Shown here: piece after piece, positions 6,707 through 15,827 of the stretch
Layout of the letters: every line of letters starts with the position of its first letter
How positions within the stretch are numbered: the stretch's first letter is position 1
From: an uncultured Veillonella sp.
GTDB taxonomy: Bacteria; Bacillota; Negativicutes; Veillonellales; Veillonellaceae
Length of the DNA stretch: 64,000 nt
Assembly: GCA_900538355.1 (NCBI GenBank)
Contig: UPXS01000002.1
Span: 1 to 64,000 of the forward strand
Reading direction: 5' to 3'
Translations under genes and position numbers: made by a program
Notes under the pieces: generated by a model
The model's input: the letters and a program-made list of their open reading frames with translations, nothing else
The model's database searches: none
Told to the model about the DNA's origin: nothing

Positions 6707-8310
6707 ATCGATTTTTAAAGGGCGCTATGATTTTAACCTTAGCTGGGATTATCGTTAAGGTTATTGGTGCTTTCAGCAAAGTCCTTATTGCACGCGTTCT
6801 CGGTGGTGAAGGGATTGGCCTATATATGATGGCCTATCCGATTTATCAAATTATCGTTAGTGTTTCCGCTGCAGGCATTCCTGTTGCTATATCTATTATG
6901 ATTGCGGAAAAGCTGGCTAATGATGATATGCGGGGCGTACAACAGGTGTTTTCCGTATCGTTAAAGGTGTTAACACTATTAGGTCTTGTATTTAGTGTAG
7001 CTTTATACGGTAGTGCACAGTGGCTCATAGATACCCATATTATTACAGATCCTCGTGCACTCTTAGCGATTCAGCTATTGTCGCCAGCGATCTTCATCGT
7101 TACGATTTTGAGCTGTTTCAGAGGTTACTTCCAAGGCTTCCAATACATGGTGCCTACGGGAACTAGCCAAGTCTTTGAACAAATCTTCCGCGTATCCTCT
7201 ATGGTGGGCTTAGCCTATTATTTCATTGATAGAGGTCTACACTTGGCGGCAGGTGGTGCAACGTTCGCTACATTCCCCGGTGTATTAGCTGGGTTGATCG
7301 TATTGATTTACTTTTACTATCGTCAGCGTCGTGTACGAGCGCAAATGTTGGCACAGCAGAATCCCAATGCTATTGGTGAAAGCAATGGCTCTGTAGTCAA
7401 ACGACTATTTAGCTTGGCTATACCAGTTTCAATGGCCAATATTATGTTGCCCATGGTATCTCTTATCGATACATTTATCGTACCAAAGCGATTGATGGAT
7501 ATTGGGTATTACCTCAATGAAGCGACAACACAATTTGGCTATCTCACAGGGATGGCTACATCGTTGATTGGTTTGCCTATCATTTTGACTACATCCTTAG
7601 CGGCTAGCCTTGTACCAGCTGTATCTGAGGCACATGCCCAAGGTGATGTGCACCGCATTGTACAGCGCGCCGGTACAGCCATTAAAATTGCTAATATGTT
7701 CACTATACCGGCCTGTATTGGGCTCTGTGTATTAGCGACACCTATATCTAAATTGATATATGCAACGCCTCATGCTGGTCCTGTTATTGCTGTTATTAGC
7801 TTGAGTATTATATTCTTAGGGTGGCAACAGATTACAGCAGGCATTTTGCAGGGGTTAGGTAGAACTGTTATTCCTATGGTAGCCATTTTTATCGGTCTAT
7901 TGGCTAAGACATTCTTGGACTATCAATTGACAGGGACTATTGAACTTGGCATTAATGGTGCTGCATGGGCAACGAATTTAAACTTTGCTATTGCGGCACT
8001 CATAAACTATATATTTGTTAAAAAATATGTAGGTTCCATACTCAATAAATTAGAGCTATTAAAAATTGTAGTGTCTGCCATGGCTATGGGCGGTGCCACA
8101 CAGGTGGTGTATGTGACGACTGTAGAACTGTTCGGTAACGGTGGTGCAGTGGCAGCAGCTATTATTGTAGCGGTATTTGTGTATGGTTTATCCCTATGGT
8201 TAACAAAGGCCGTTGTAAAAGCTGATATGTATCATTTCCCAGTTATAGGCAAGCGCTTACAAGCTCGTCGTGATAAGGAGGAGGCTAAGCTATATGAAGA
8301 ACAATACTGA
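6703..8310 (+). CDS. Polysaccharide/lipid flippase, SpoVB/MurJ-like MOP family
   Basis: 535 residues with about 14 hydrophobic segments spread over the whole length. This is the pattern of the multidrug/oligosaccharidyl-lipid/polysaccharide (MOP) exporter superfamily, SpoVB/YtgP branch. The opening FLKGAMILTLAGIIVKVIGA is typical of that branch. Such proteins move lipid-linked precursors across the inner membrane; the substrate here is not determined. The ATG overlaps the mfd stop (ATGA), and mazG starts inside its 3' end. The mfd-spoVB-mazG order is a Firmicute arrangement that suggests one transcript. It could be the cell's lipid II flippase or a capsule/LPS precursor flippase. Confidence 0.88.
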   Translation: MNRFLKGAMILTLAGIIVKVIGAFSKVLIARVLGGEGIGLYMMAYPIYQIIVSVSAAGIPVAISIMIAEKLANDDMRGVQQVFSVSLKVLTLLGLVFSVALYGSAQWLIDTHIITDPRALLAIQLLSPAIFIVTILSCFRGYFQGFQYMVPTGTSQVFEQIFRVSSMVGLAYYFIDRGLHLAAGGATFATFPGVLAGLIVLIYFYYRQRRVRAQMLAQQNPNAIGESNGSVVKRLFSLAIPVSMANIMLPMVSLIDTFIVPKRLMDIGYYLNEATTQFGYLTGMATSLIGLPIILTTSLAASLVPAVSEAHAQGDVHRIVQRAGTAIKIANMFTIPACIGLCVLATPISKLIYATPHAGPVIAVISLSIIFLGWQQITAGILQGLGRTVIPMVAIFIGLLAKTFLDYQLTGTIELGINGAAWATNLNFAIAALINYIFVKKYVGSILNKLELLKIVVSAMAMGGATQVVYVTTVELFGNGGAVAAAIIVAVFVYGLSLWLTKAVVKADMYHFPVIGKRLQARRDKEEAKLYEEQY

Positions 8311-9076
8311 TAAGCCAGTATCGGTACAACCATTAGTAGATGTGGTAAAAGCTTTGCGTGCTCCGAATGGTTGTCCTTGGGATCAAAAGCAAACACATGA
8401 GTCGTTGCGTCGATATTTCATCGAAGAAACTTATGAAGTAGTAGATGCTATCGATAATAAAGATATGCCAAATCTTCGTGAAGAACTAGGTGATGTATTA
8501 TTACAAGTTGTCTTTCATAGTCAATTGGCTGAAGAAGCCGGTCAATTTACATTGGAAGATGTAATTCACGATGTGACGGAAAAGATGATTCGTCGTCATC
8601 CCCATGTTTTTGATCCAGAAAATAATGAAAAATCATACAGTTGGGATGAATTAAAGGCACAAGAAAAGAAAAAAATACAAAAATCTGTATTAGATGGTGT
8701 ATCCAAAAGTTTACCTGCTTTAGTGGCTGCTTATAAACTTCAAGAAAAGGCTGCAAAGCTAGGTTTTGACTGGGATGAGCTCGATCCGGTTTGGGCGAAA
8801 GTTTCCGAAGAAATGGGTGAATTTAAGGAGGCTATTGCCCAAGAAGATAGAGAAAATATGGAAAAAGAAGCGGGAGATGTGCTTTTTTCCTTGATTAATC
8901 TATTAAGATGGTATAAAATAAGCGGTGAAAATGCACTAAATCGCACAAACACAAAGTTCCGACAGCGTTTTTTACATGTAGAAGCTTGTGTTAACCAAAG
9001 CGATCGCTCATGGGAAGACTTTTCATTAGCTGAGCTGGATGCTTTTTGGGAGGAGGCTAAAGTGCAGGAAAAGTAG
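8294..9076 (+). CDS. mazG: Nucleoside triphosphate pyrophosphohydrolase MazG
   Basis: 260 residues, matching the two-domain MazG of about 263. It hydrolyses NTPs or dNTPs to the monophosphate and pyrophosphate, a nucleotide-pool cleaning role. The N-terminal domain shows LRAPNGCPWDQKQTH, then FIEETYEVVDAID and EELGDVLLQVVFH, which supply the EExxE and ExxD metal ligands. A second, similar block (EEMGEFKEA ... EAGDVLFSLINLLRW) marks the C-terminal domain. The frame is open from a GTG at 8270, but AAGGAGGAGG at 8275-8284 places the start at the ATG of 8294. It overlaps the flippase gene by 17 bases. Confidence 0.95.
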   Translation: MKNNTDKPVSVQPLVDVVKALRAPNGCPWDQKQTHESLRRYFIEETYEVVDAIDNKDMPNLREELGDVLLQVVFHSQLAEEAGQFTLEDVIHDVTEKMIRRHPHVFDPENNEKSYSWDELKAQEKKKIQKSVLDGVSKSLPALVAAYKLQEKAAKLGFDWDELDPVWAKVSEEMGEFKEAIAQEDRENMEKEAGDVLFSLINLLRWYKISGENALNRTNTKFRQRFLHVEACVNQSDRSWEDFSLAELDAFWEEAKVQEK

Positions 9077-9127
9077 CCTAGAGGTTTGCATGCTTCTTAG
9101 GTATAGTATTTTTAAGGAGGTTCTGTC

Positions 9128-9427
9128 ATGAACAAAACAGAATTAATCGCAAGTGTTGCACAAAAAACTGAATTAACTAAAAAAGACGCTGAAAAAGCGG
9201 TAAAAGCTGTATTTGACACAGTTGCTGAAGAATTAGCTGCTGGCGGTAAAGTACAAGTTATCGGCTTCGGTACATTCGAAGTTCGTGAACGCGCAGCTCG
9301 TGAAGGCCGTAACCCACAAAACGGTAAAACTATCACAATTGCAGCTTCCAAATCCCCTGCATTCAAAGCTGGTAAAGGTTTGAAAGAACAAGTTAACACT
9401 ACAAAAGCTAAAAAACGCAAAAAATAA
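9128..9427 (+). CDS. hup: Histone-like DNA-binding protein HU
   Basis: 99 residues. HU is a small dimeric nucleoid protein that bends DNA. The N-terminal helices (MNKTELIASVAQKTELTKKDAEKAV) and the DNA-binding arm signature GFGTFEVRERAAREGRNPQ are textbook. A Lys/Arg-rich tail (KAKKRKK) extends slightly past the 90-residue norm. AAGGAGG precedes the ATG by seven bases. Codon use is strongly biased, as in other highly expressed genes. A terminator follows at 9445-9470, so the gene can be its own unit behind mazG. Confidence 0.97.
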   Translation: MNKTELIASVAQKTELTKKDAEKAVKAVFDTVAEELAAGGKVQVIGFGTFEVRERAAREGRNPQNGKTITIAASKSPAFKAGKGLKEQVNTTKAKKRKK

Positions 9428-9444
9428 TCCCTAATGGATTAGAA

Positions 9445-9470
9445 AGAGACCTTTCGAGGTCTCTTTTTTT
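9445..9470 (+). terminator. Terminator after hup
   Basis: AGAGACC/GGTCTCT stem followed by eight T residues. Confidence 0.9.
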
Positions 9471-9509
9471 CGTTTATTTATGGTATAATGCACAGAGAAA
9501 GGGTGTACT

Positions 9510-10664
9510 ATGAATAACGAAAGATCACGGAAGGTTCTCATCGTGTCCGCTTCTATTGGGACGGGACATATGCAGGCCGCCAGAGCCATAGAAGAATATT
9601 GGAAAGAGAAAGAACCACAAGCGACGATAACTCATGTGGACTTTCTTGATACAGAAACCATGTCTGTAGAGCATTTGATCAAGGGCACATACATCAAAAT
9701 GATTGACGTATTTCCAATGCTATATGATATGATTTACCGCGTATCAAAAGGGGAAAAACGAGGTACGATTATGCAAACTGCATTATCATACCTATTGAAA
9801 AGCCGCATGCTCAAATTGGTACAACAAGAAGAGCCAGATGTAATGGTATTTACGCATCCATTCCCATGTGGTGCAGCGTCTATCTTAAAACGCCAAGGAC
9901 ATATCGACGTACCATTAGTGGCTATCATGACGGACTTTAGTAGTCATCAATTTTGGCTATACCCACAAATTGATACATACTATGTAGCTACTGAATCGAT
10001 GGTAGATGAAATGGTAGCAGCGGGTATTGATGAATCACGTATCCATGTATCAGGCATTCCTGTGCGTCGCTCCTTCTTCCGTGATGCTATTGAAGAATAT
10101 AGCTTAGAGAAACCGGTAAAAGTGCTCGTTATGGGTGGCGGTCTAGGTTTAGGTTCTTTAGAAACGGCATTAAAACATTTAGATGAAGTAAACGGTATTG
10201 ATGAAATTACTGTCGTAGCCGGTCAAAATACATCTCTTTATGAATCCTTAGTTACCCTTAGTGAATCTATGCGAACTAAGACCATTGTATACGGATATAC
10301 TACGAATATTTCGGAACTTATGAAGTCATCTTCCTTGCTAGTTACAAAGCCAGGTGCGTTAACATGTATGGAAGCGGTTACTATTGGTTTGCCTATGGTA
10401 TTCTTTAATGCCATTCCAGGGCAAGAAGAGGCCAATGCAGAGCTGTTAGAACAACGAGGTTGTGCGCGTTGGGCTCGTGATATTCATAACTTAGAAGACG
10501 TTGTGACCGCACTTCTTATTAATTCTCCGAGACTTCAACAAATGTCTGAGCGCGCTCGTGAATGGCATGTGGATGGTGCGGCTAATATCGTAAATAGTCT
10601 TATAGCCATATTAGATGCTGAGACGCCGGTAGAATTAGTGAAAGCAGAGCAATCTATCAGTTAG
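9510..10664 (+). CDS. Diacylglycerol glycosyltransferase, MGDG synthase/UgtP family
   Basis: 384 residues. The N-terminal third (VLIVSASIGTGHMQAARAIEEYW, then a FPMLYDMIYR block) is the MGDG-synthase domain. The C-terminal half is a GT28/MurG-like nucleotide-sugar-binding fold, with VMGGGLGLGS near residue 210 and the donor-site region TKPGALTCMEAVTIGLPMV near 280. Relatives add glucose or galactose to diacylglycerol at the membrane surface. Sugar and acceptor are not decidable here, and a distant MurG role is less likely because the N-terminal domain is clear. A TATAAT at 9484-9489 and GAAAGGG support independent expression and the ATG at 9510. Confidence 0.88.
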   Translation: MNNERSRKVLIVSASIGTGHMQAARAIEEYWKEKEPQATITHVDFLDTETMSVEHLIKGTYIKMIDVFPMLYDMIYRVSKGEKRGTIMQTALSYLLKSRMLKLVQQEEPDVMVFTHPFPCGAASILKRQGHIDVPLVAIMTDFSSHQFWLYPQIDTYYVATESMVDEMVAAGIDESRIHVSGIPVRRSFFRDAIEEYSLEKPVKVLVMGGGLGLGSLETALKHLDEVNGIDEITVVAGQNTSLYESLVTLSESMRTKTIVYGYTTNISELMKSSSLLVTKPGALTCMEAVTIGLPMVFFNAIPGQEEANAELLEQRGCARWARDIHNLEDVVTALLINSPRLQQMSERAREWHVDGAANIVNSLIAILDAETPVELVKAEQSIS

Positions 10665-10743
10665 TAGTCTAGTATTTACATAATCATAGTGGTTGTAAAA
10701 GTTATATAATCCTATAAGTTTAATTAACGATGTTAGTTCGATA

Positions 10744-10772
10744 AACGTTATATGCTATATCAACGTTATATG
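10744..10772. repeat. Short tandem direct repeat between convergent genes
   Basis: AACGTTATATG occurs at 10744-10754 and again at 10762-10772, an 18-base period. It lies in an AT-rich gap between two convergent genes. No role is evident. Confidence 0.5.
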
Positions 10773-10790
10773 TTCCATCATAAAATTATA

Positions 10791-10824
10791 AAAGCGATGA
10801 CCTTATACAGGTCATCGCTTTTGT
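10791..10824. terminator. Bidirectional terminator
   Basis: A perfect 13-bp stem (10791-10803 with 10809-10821, loop TATAC) has A residues on the left and T residues on the right. It serves the converging genes at 9510-10664 and 10826-11146. Confidence 0.85.
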
Positions 10825-10825
10825 T

Positions 10826-11146
10826 TTATTGGTATTGTTCAATATGTTCTTGTCGAATTTTTTGAAGTGTTTCCAAGAATGCATCTGTGCTTTCAGCACT
10901 GTCCAACAAGTCTTTTAGTTGGTAAGAATCATCGAGGGTCACACTCCATTGGAAGGAGTCATTGTCGTCGTATACATTGAATACGATGGGCGTTTCTAAA
11001 TCCTCTGGCAAATGACCGTCATCATCGGACACAGTTGCATAGGTGCCATCTTCCAAGAGCTCTGTAAATAATGTGTCATACCCATCGATATCGATAAGTT
11101 CAAAGTTGATAGTTTCATAAAAGTCTAAAACGATATCTGCTGCCAT
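10826..11146 (-). CDS. Acidic cytoplasmic protein of unknown function
   Basis: 106 residues, strongly acidic (many Asp and Glu), with no signal peptide, no membrane segment and no cysteine. GAGGAGG sits eight bases before the ATG on the minus strand. The composition recalls small DUF1292-like Firmicute proteins, but I cannot confirm a family. It is a single-gene unit between two convergent or divergent neighbours. Confidence 0.7.
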   Translation of the reverse strand: MAADIVLDFYETINFELIDIDGYDTLFTELLEDGTYATVSDDDGHLPEDLETPIVFNVYDDNDSFQWSVTLDDSYQLKDLLDSAESTDAFLETLQKIRQEHIEQYQ

Positions 11147-11258
11147 GTGGACCTCCTCATGAATATATACGTTACGTTTATTCTACTGAGGGGGCCTGTT
11201 ACTGTCAATGGTAATGTGTAGTATAATAAATATCAGAATGACATAATAGGAGCATACG

Positions 11259-13265
11259 ATGAACGTTATTAGTTTACAAAACATAGAAAAATCATATGGC
11301 ACACGACTGCTGTTTAAGGAGGTAAATATTACTTTCACCACCGAAAAACGGCTAGGTCTCGTGGGTATTAATGGAACAGGTAAGTCTACCTTCTTAAAAA
11401 TCTTGGCAGGACAAATGGAGCCTGATAAGGGAACCATTGAGCGAAATGGTAAGGCTAGTATACACTATTTAGCACAAACACCTGAGTTTGACCCAGATTC
11501 AACATTATTAGAAGCCGTTCTTGATGGTGATCATCCTCGTTTACGAATGGTACAATCCTTTGAGCGCATTAGTCGTGAATATCGTGAAATGCAAGAGACT
11601 GGTGGCGAGGATGCTAAAGTATCGCGAAACTATATGAAAGCCTTGGAGCAGATGGACCAACAAGATGGATGGCAAGTAGAGCAAGAGGCTCGTATTATTT
11701 TATCTAAGTTAGGTTTTCCTGATGTGAATCAAAAGGTGGCGATGTTATCTGGTGGTCAAAAGCGTCGCCTTGCATTAGGGCAAGCATTATTATATCCTTG
11801 TGATCTATTATTGTTAGACGAACCGACAAACCATTTAGATGAAGATAGCATCGATTGGTTAGAGTCTTATTTAAGTGCTCGTCAAGGAGGCTTATTAATC
11901 AGTACCCATGATAGATATTTCCTTGACTCAGTATGTAATGGTATTTTGGAATTATCTAATCGACGTATGTACCAATACGATGGCAACTACGAAGAATTTA
12001 TTGCCTTAAAGGCTGATCGAGAGGCTCGTGAAGCTGCTACAGAAGAGAAGCGTCGTCAGTTCTTAAAACGAGAAATCGAATGGGTACGCCGTGGTGCGTT
12101 GGCGAGAACGACAAAACAAAAGGCTCGTTTAGACCGTTATGAAAAACTTAAGAATATGGAGAAAACTAGACGTCCTGATCAAATGGATCCTATTGCTTTA
12201 AAAACGCGTTTAGGGAAAACCATCTTTGATATTGAACATTTGGCATTCTACTTTGGCGAGCGTCCTATGATTAAGGATTTTACCTACCACGTAGTGCGTC
12301 ATGATCGTATCGGTATCGTTGGCCCTAATGGGGTTGGCAAGTCCACCTTTATGAACATTCTTGATGGAACCTATGAGCCTACAAGCGGTACGATTGGTAA
12401 AGGCGAGACAGTTCGCATTGCACATTTCAAACAAGAACTGCCTGAGTTTGATGAAGATATGCGCGTTCTCGATTATATTCGAGAGGACCATTCCTATATG
12501 GTTCTAGGGGATGGCTCTACGTTGAGTGCTGGTCAGATTCTTGAACGATTCCTATTTACACCTGAGCTACATGGTGTGCCAATCCGTAAACTTTCAGGTG
12601 GTGAACGACGTCGGTTGTATCTATTGAAATTGCTTATGAGCGCTCCTAATGTTTTGTTGCTAGATGAACCGACCAATGATCTTGATATTCCTACATTAGA
12701 GGTACTAGAGGACTTCCTTGACTCCTTTAGTGGTGTCATTATCACCGTATGTCACGATCGTTACTTCTTAGACCGCGTTGTGGACAAACTTTTTGTGTTC
12801 AGTGGTGATGGTCATATTGAGATTGTTCATGGCTCCTATTCTGATTACAAGGATTCTTTAGATGAAAGTAGCGGTGGAAAGCGCCCATTCTATATGGCTA
12901 ATACAGGTACATCTGTTACTTCTAAAGATGAAAAAGTGGAAGGCGTTGCACCTAGTACTGCCAGTGATGATTCATCGTTAGGCACTTCAGTAGATGGGGA
13001 TGATAGTAGCATCACAACTTCTGAGGGAGATACTTTCAAAGAAGCACCAAAGAAGGGCTTAAATAAAGCAGAAGAGGCAGAGTATGCCAACATCATGGAG
13101 GAATTGCCTAAATTAGAGCATTTAGTAAAGGGCCTCGATGTCATGATTAGTCAAGTTGCTACTGATTATGAGAAGATGCAATCCTTGATGGCTGAGCGAG
13201 AAGAGACACAGTCCCAAATCGATGCGCTCACAGAACGGTGGATGGAATTGGAAGAACGCCTATAA
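11259..13265 (+). CDS. ABC-F family ATPase, Uup-like
   Basis: 668 residues with two ABC ATPase cassettes and no membrane segment, the ABC-F architecture of ribosome-associated translation factors. Cassette 1 has Walker A GINGTGKST (about 36), signature LSGGQKRR (about 163) and DEPTNHLD. Cassette 2 has GPNGVGKST (about 355), LSGGERRRL (about 445) and DEPTNDLD. The linker between them is rich in Arg and Lys, as in ABC-F proteins that reach into the ribosome. A Ser/Thr/Asp-rich spacer (about 545-585) leads to a C-terminal coiled coil (about 590-668), the hallmark of the Uup/YfmR branch rather than EttA. It is preceded by a TATAAT at 11222-11227. Confidence 0.93.
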   Translation: MNVISLQNIEKSYGTRLLFKEVNITFTTEKRLGLVGINGTGKSTFLKILAGQMEPDKGTIERNGKASIHYLAQTPEFDPDSTLLEAVLDGDHPRLRMVQSFERISREYREMQETGGEDAKVSRNYMKALEQMDQQDGWQVEQEARIILSKLGFPDVNQKVAMLSGGQKRRLALGQALLYPCDLLLLDEPTNHLDEDSIDWLESYLSARQGGLLISTHDRYFLDSVCNGILELSNRRMYQYDGNYEEFIALKADREAREAATEEKRRQFLKREIEWVRRGALARTTKQKARLDRYEKLKNMEKTRRPDQMDPIALKTRLGKTIFDIEHLAFYFGERPMIKDFTYHVVRHDRIGIVGPNGVGKSTFMNILDGTYEPTSGTIGKGETVRIAHFKQELPEFDEDMRVLDYIREDHSYMVLGDGSTLSAGQILERFLFTPELHGVPIRKLSGGERRRLYLLKLLMSAPNVLLLDEPTNDLDIPTLEVLEDFLDSFSGVIITVCHDRYFLDRVVDKLFVFSGDGHIEIVHGSYSDYKDSLDESSGGKRPFYMANTGTSVTSKDEKVEGVAPSTASDDSSLGTSVDGDDSSITTSEGDTFKEAPKKGLNKAEEAEYANIMEELPKLEHLVKGLDVMISQVATDYEKMQSLMAEREETQSQIDALTERWMELEERL

Positions 13266-13324
13266 TTCCTTATAGCATGCGATTTTTTAATATCTGTTAT
13301 GCAAAGGAATTACGTGTAAATTTA

Positions 13325-13353
13325 TTGATAAAAATCACAATTTATAGTATAAT
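13325..13353 (+). promoter_or_regulatory. Promoter for the [FeFe] hydrogenase
   Basis: TTGATA at 13325-13330, a 17-base spacer, and TATAAT at 13348-13353. The gene starts 45 bases downstream after AGGAGGA. Confidence 0.8.
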
Positions 13354-13397
13354 TTCATCGATTAACGATAGCAACGTTACCTAAGTAGGAGGAACTC

Positions 13398-14867
13398 ATG
13401 AGTAAGTACCAATTTTTAGACCGTCGCGTACCAATCGAAGACGGCAATATTGCTTTAGTTCAAGATTTATCCAAATGTAAAAACTGCTCCTTATGTCGTA
13501 AAGCTTGTGCTGTAGACATGGGTGTATTTGATTATTATGATTTAACAACAAATGGGGATCATCCAATTTGTATTCATTGCGGTCAATGTGCATCTATTTG
13601 TCCATTTGATTCTATCAATGAACGCTCTGAAATTGATGAAGTAAAAGCAGCTATTGCTGACCCTAATAAAATCGTTGTATTCCAAACTGCACCTGCTGTG
13701 CGTGTTGGCTTAGGTGAAGAATTTGGCCTTGATGCAGGTACATTCGTAGAAGGTAAAATGGTAGCTGCTCTTCGTAAATTAGGTGGCGATTATGTTCTTG
13801 ATACAAACTTTGGTGCGGACATGACTATCATGGAGGAAGCATCTGAATTGTTGGAACGCGTTATCAATAGTGATGCAGTATTGCCTCAGTTCACATCTTG
13901 CTGTCCTGCTTGGGTTAAGTTTGCAGAAACATTCTATCCAGAATTCTTGCCAAACTTGTCTACTGCTAAGAGTCCAATTGCAATGCAAGCGCCTACACAA
14001 AAAACATATTTTGCTGAAAAAATGGGCCTTGATGCAAAACAAATCGTTGCTGTTGCAGTAACACCTTGTACAGCTAAGAAATTCGAAATTCGTCGTGACG
14101 AAATGAATTCCTCTGCTGAATACTGGGATGTACCAGAAATGCGCGATACAGATTATTGTATTACTACACGTGAACTCGCAAAATGGTTACGTGCAGAAGA
14201 AATCAACTTTGATGAATTAGAAGATTCCGCATTTGATCCGTTGATGGGTGAAGCATCTGGTGGTGGTATTATCTTCGGTAATACTGGTGGCGTTATGGAA
14301 GCAGCTATGCGTGCAGCTTACAAATTAGCAACTGGTGAAGATGCACCTCAAACATTGATCCCATTCGAAGCAATTCGTGGTATGGATGGTGCTCGTGAAG
14401 CAGACGTAGTAATTGGTGATAAAACATTACACGTAGCAGCTGTTCATGGTACAGGTAACTTGCGTAAATTCATCGAACGCATGCGTGCGGAAAATATCCA
14501 TTATGACTTCATCGAAGTAATGGCTTGCCGCGGTGGCTGTATCGGTGGTGGTGGTCAACCACGCGTTAAATTACCAATGGCTGATAAAGCTCGTGAAGCT
14601 CGTATTGCGTCCTTGTACACTCGTGATGCTGAGGTAACAGTAAAAGCTTCTTGTGATAATCCAGATATCCAAAAATTATATGCTGAGTTCTTCGATGGCA
14701 AACCTTTGAGCCATAAAGCACATCACATGTTGCATACAACATTTGTGAACCGTTCTGAAGACTTGGGCCCTAATGGCGCTTGTACACCTGCTACATGCCC
14801 AACATCTGTGCCTAACTTGAAAAAGGCCGCAGAAGCAGCTAAAGCAGCAGCTGAAGCTAATAACTAA
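13398..14867 (+). CDS. hydA: Monomeric [FeFe] hydrogenase
   Basis: 489 residues. It makes or consumes H2 with electrons from ferredoxin during anaerobic metabolism. Two [4Fe-4S] ferredoxin motifs are present (C27, C30, C33, C37 and C58, C61, C64, C68). The H-cluster motifs follow: L1 TSCCPAW (about 165-171), L2 TPCTAKKFE (about 222-230) and L3 MACRGGCIGGGGQP (about 375-388). L2 begins with Thr where many catalytic enzymes have Met. The C-terminus holds an extra Cys pair (CTPATCP) and an Ala/Lys tail. No NADH-binding subunit or HydEFG maturase lies beside it. The strong promoter and biased codons suggest high expression. Confidence 0.95.
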   Translation: MSKYQFLDRRVPIEDGNIALVQDLSKCKNCSLCRKACAVDMGVFDYYDLTTNGDHPICIHCGQCASICPFDSINERSEIDEVKAAIADPNKIVVFQTAPAVRVGLGEEFGLDAGTFVEGKMVAALRKLGGDYVLDTNFGADMTIMEEASELLERVINSDAVLPQFTSCCPAWVKFAETFYPEFLPNLSTAKSPIAMQAPTQKTYFAEKMGLDAKQIVAVAVTPCTAKKFEIRRDEMNSSAEYWDVPEMRDTDYCITTRELAKWLRAEEINFDELEDSAFDPLMGEASGGGIIFGNTGGVMEAAMRAAYKLATGEDAPQTLIPFEAIRGMDGAREADVVIGDKTLHVAAVHGTGNLRKFIERMRAENIHYDFIEVMACRGGCIGGGGQPRVKLPMADKAREARIASLYTRDAEVTVKASCDNPDIQKLYAEFFDGKPLSHKAHHMLHTTFVNRSEDLGPNGACTPATCPTSVPNLKKAAEAAKAAAEANN

Positions 14868-14952
14868 TAGCTAAACAATAGTTAATAGTAACCGTAACAG
14901 TTAACTATAGTTAGTTGATACATACTATAAAAGCATGTATATGGCTTAACAT

Positions 14953-14997
14953 AAAAGGCAGATAGTTGATATTTCAATCAACTATCTGCTTTTTTGT
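14953..14997 (+). terminator. Terminator after hydA
   Basis: A 16-bp stem (AAAGGCAGATAGTTGA with its complement) is followed by six T residues. Confidence 0.9.
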
Positions 14998-15197
14998 GTT
15001 ATATTGAGGGTATTTAGCTATTTATTAAGGCAATTTTACCTAATTGTAGCGGCTTTCACATGATGGAATAGTATATATGCCATATACGCATAGGGGTTAG
15101 AATATAGAGATTGGTAAATTGTTTAGGAATTATGGTTAGTGTGCTATAATTAAATTATATTTATAGAAGCAATCAATACTGTTTCAGGAGGATCTTC

Positions 15198-15827
15198 ATG
15201 GCTTTTAAATTAAAAGGAAAAGAAGAAAAATTTTTCAGTATTTTAGAAAATCATGCTGCTCTTACATATGAAAGTGCAGAGATGATGGAGCGTGTGTTTA
15301 AAGGCGAAATCTCTAAAGAAGAGGCTTTTCTTGAAATTGATACAAAGGAAAAAGCTGCCGATGAATTAGTAACCGAAACTGTAGAACGTTTGCGTAAAAC
15401 ATTCATTACTCCAATGGATCGCGAAGATATTCAGCTTCTAATCGACCAATTGGATACTACATTGGATAATATTAAAGAAATCATGGATAAAATGGTTATG
15501 TACCATGTTGGTAATCCAAGTGATGGTGCTATCCGTATGAGTGAAATCGTTGTAAAATGCGTTAAGCATATTAACAAATCTATTGGTTATATGGGCAGCC
15601 TTAAAAAGGACCATGTAAAGGTAGAAGGCCGTGTACACCAAGTATTGAAACTTGAGTCTGAAGCGGATAATATTTACCACGAAGAAATGGCTAAGCTCTT
15701 CACTGAGTGTACAGATCCTATTGAAATTATCAAATGGAAGGAAATCCTTAGCGCCATGGAGGATGTAATCGATGGATGCGAAGATTTGGTTGGTACATTC
15801 CGCCGGGTAGTATTGAAATATGCTTGA
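15198..15827 (+). CDS. PhoU-like (DUF47) partner of the phosphate permease
   Basis: 209 residues, all-helical, with the DUF47/TIGR00153 pattern. FFSILENHAAL opens the protein, and TPMDREDIQLLIDQLDTTLDNI is the conserved central block. These cytoplasmic PhoU-like proteins are encoded beside PiT transporters and are thought to modulate them. Here the stop codon overlaps the start of the PiT gene by eight bases, so the pair is translationally coupled. AGGAGG precedes the ATG, and an extended -10 (TG-C-TATAAT, 15142-15150) provides a promoter. Confidence 0.92.
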   Translation: MAFKLKGKEEKFFSILENHAALTYESAEMMERVFKGEISKEEAFLEIDTKEKAADELVTETVERLRKTFITPMDREDIQLLIDQLDTTLDNIKEIMDKMVMYHVGNPSDGAIRMSEIVVKCVKHINKSIGYMGSLKKDHVKVEGRVHQVLKLESEADNIYHEEMAKLFTECTDPIEIIKWKEILSAMEDVIDGCEDLVGTFRRVVLKYA

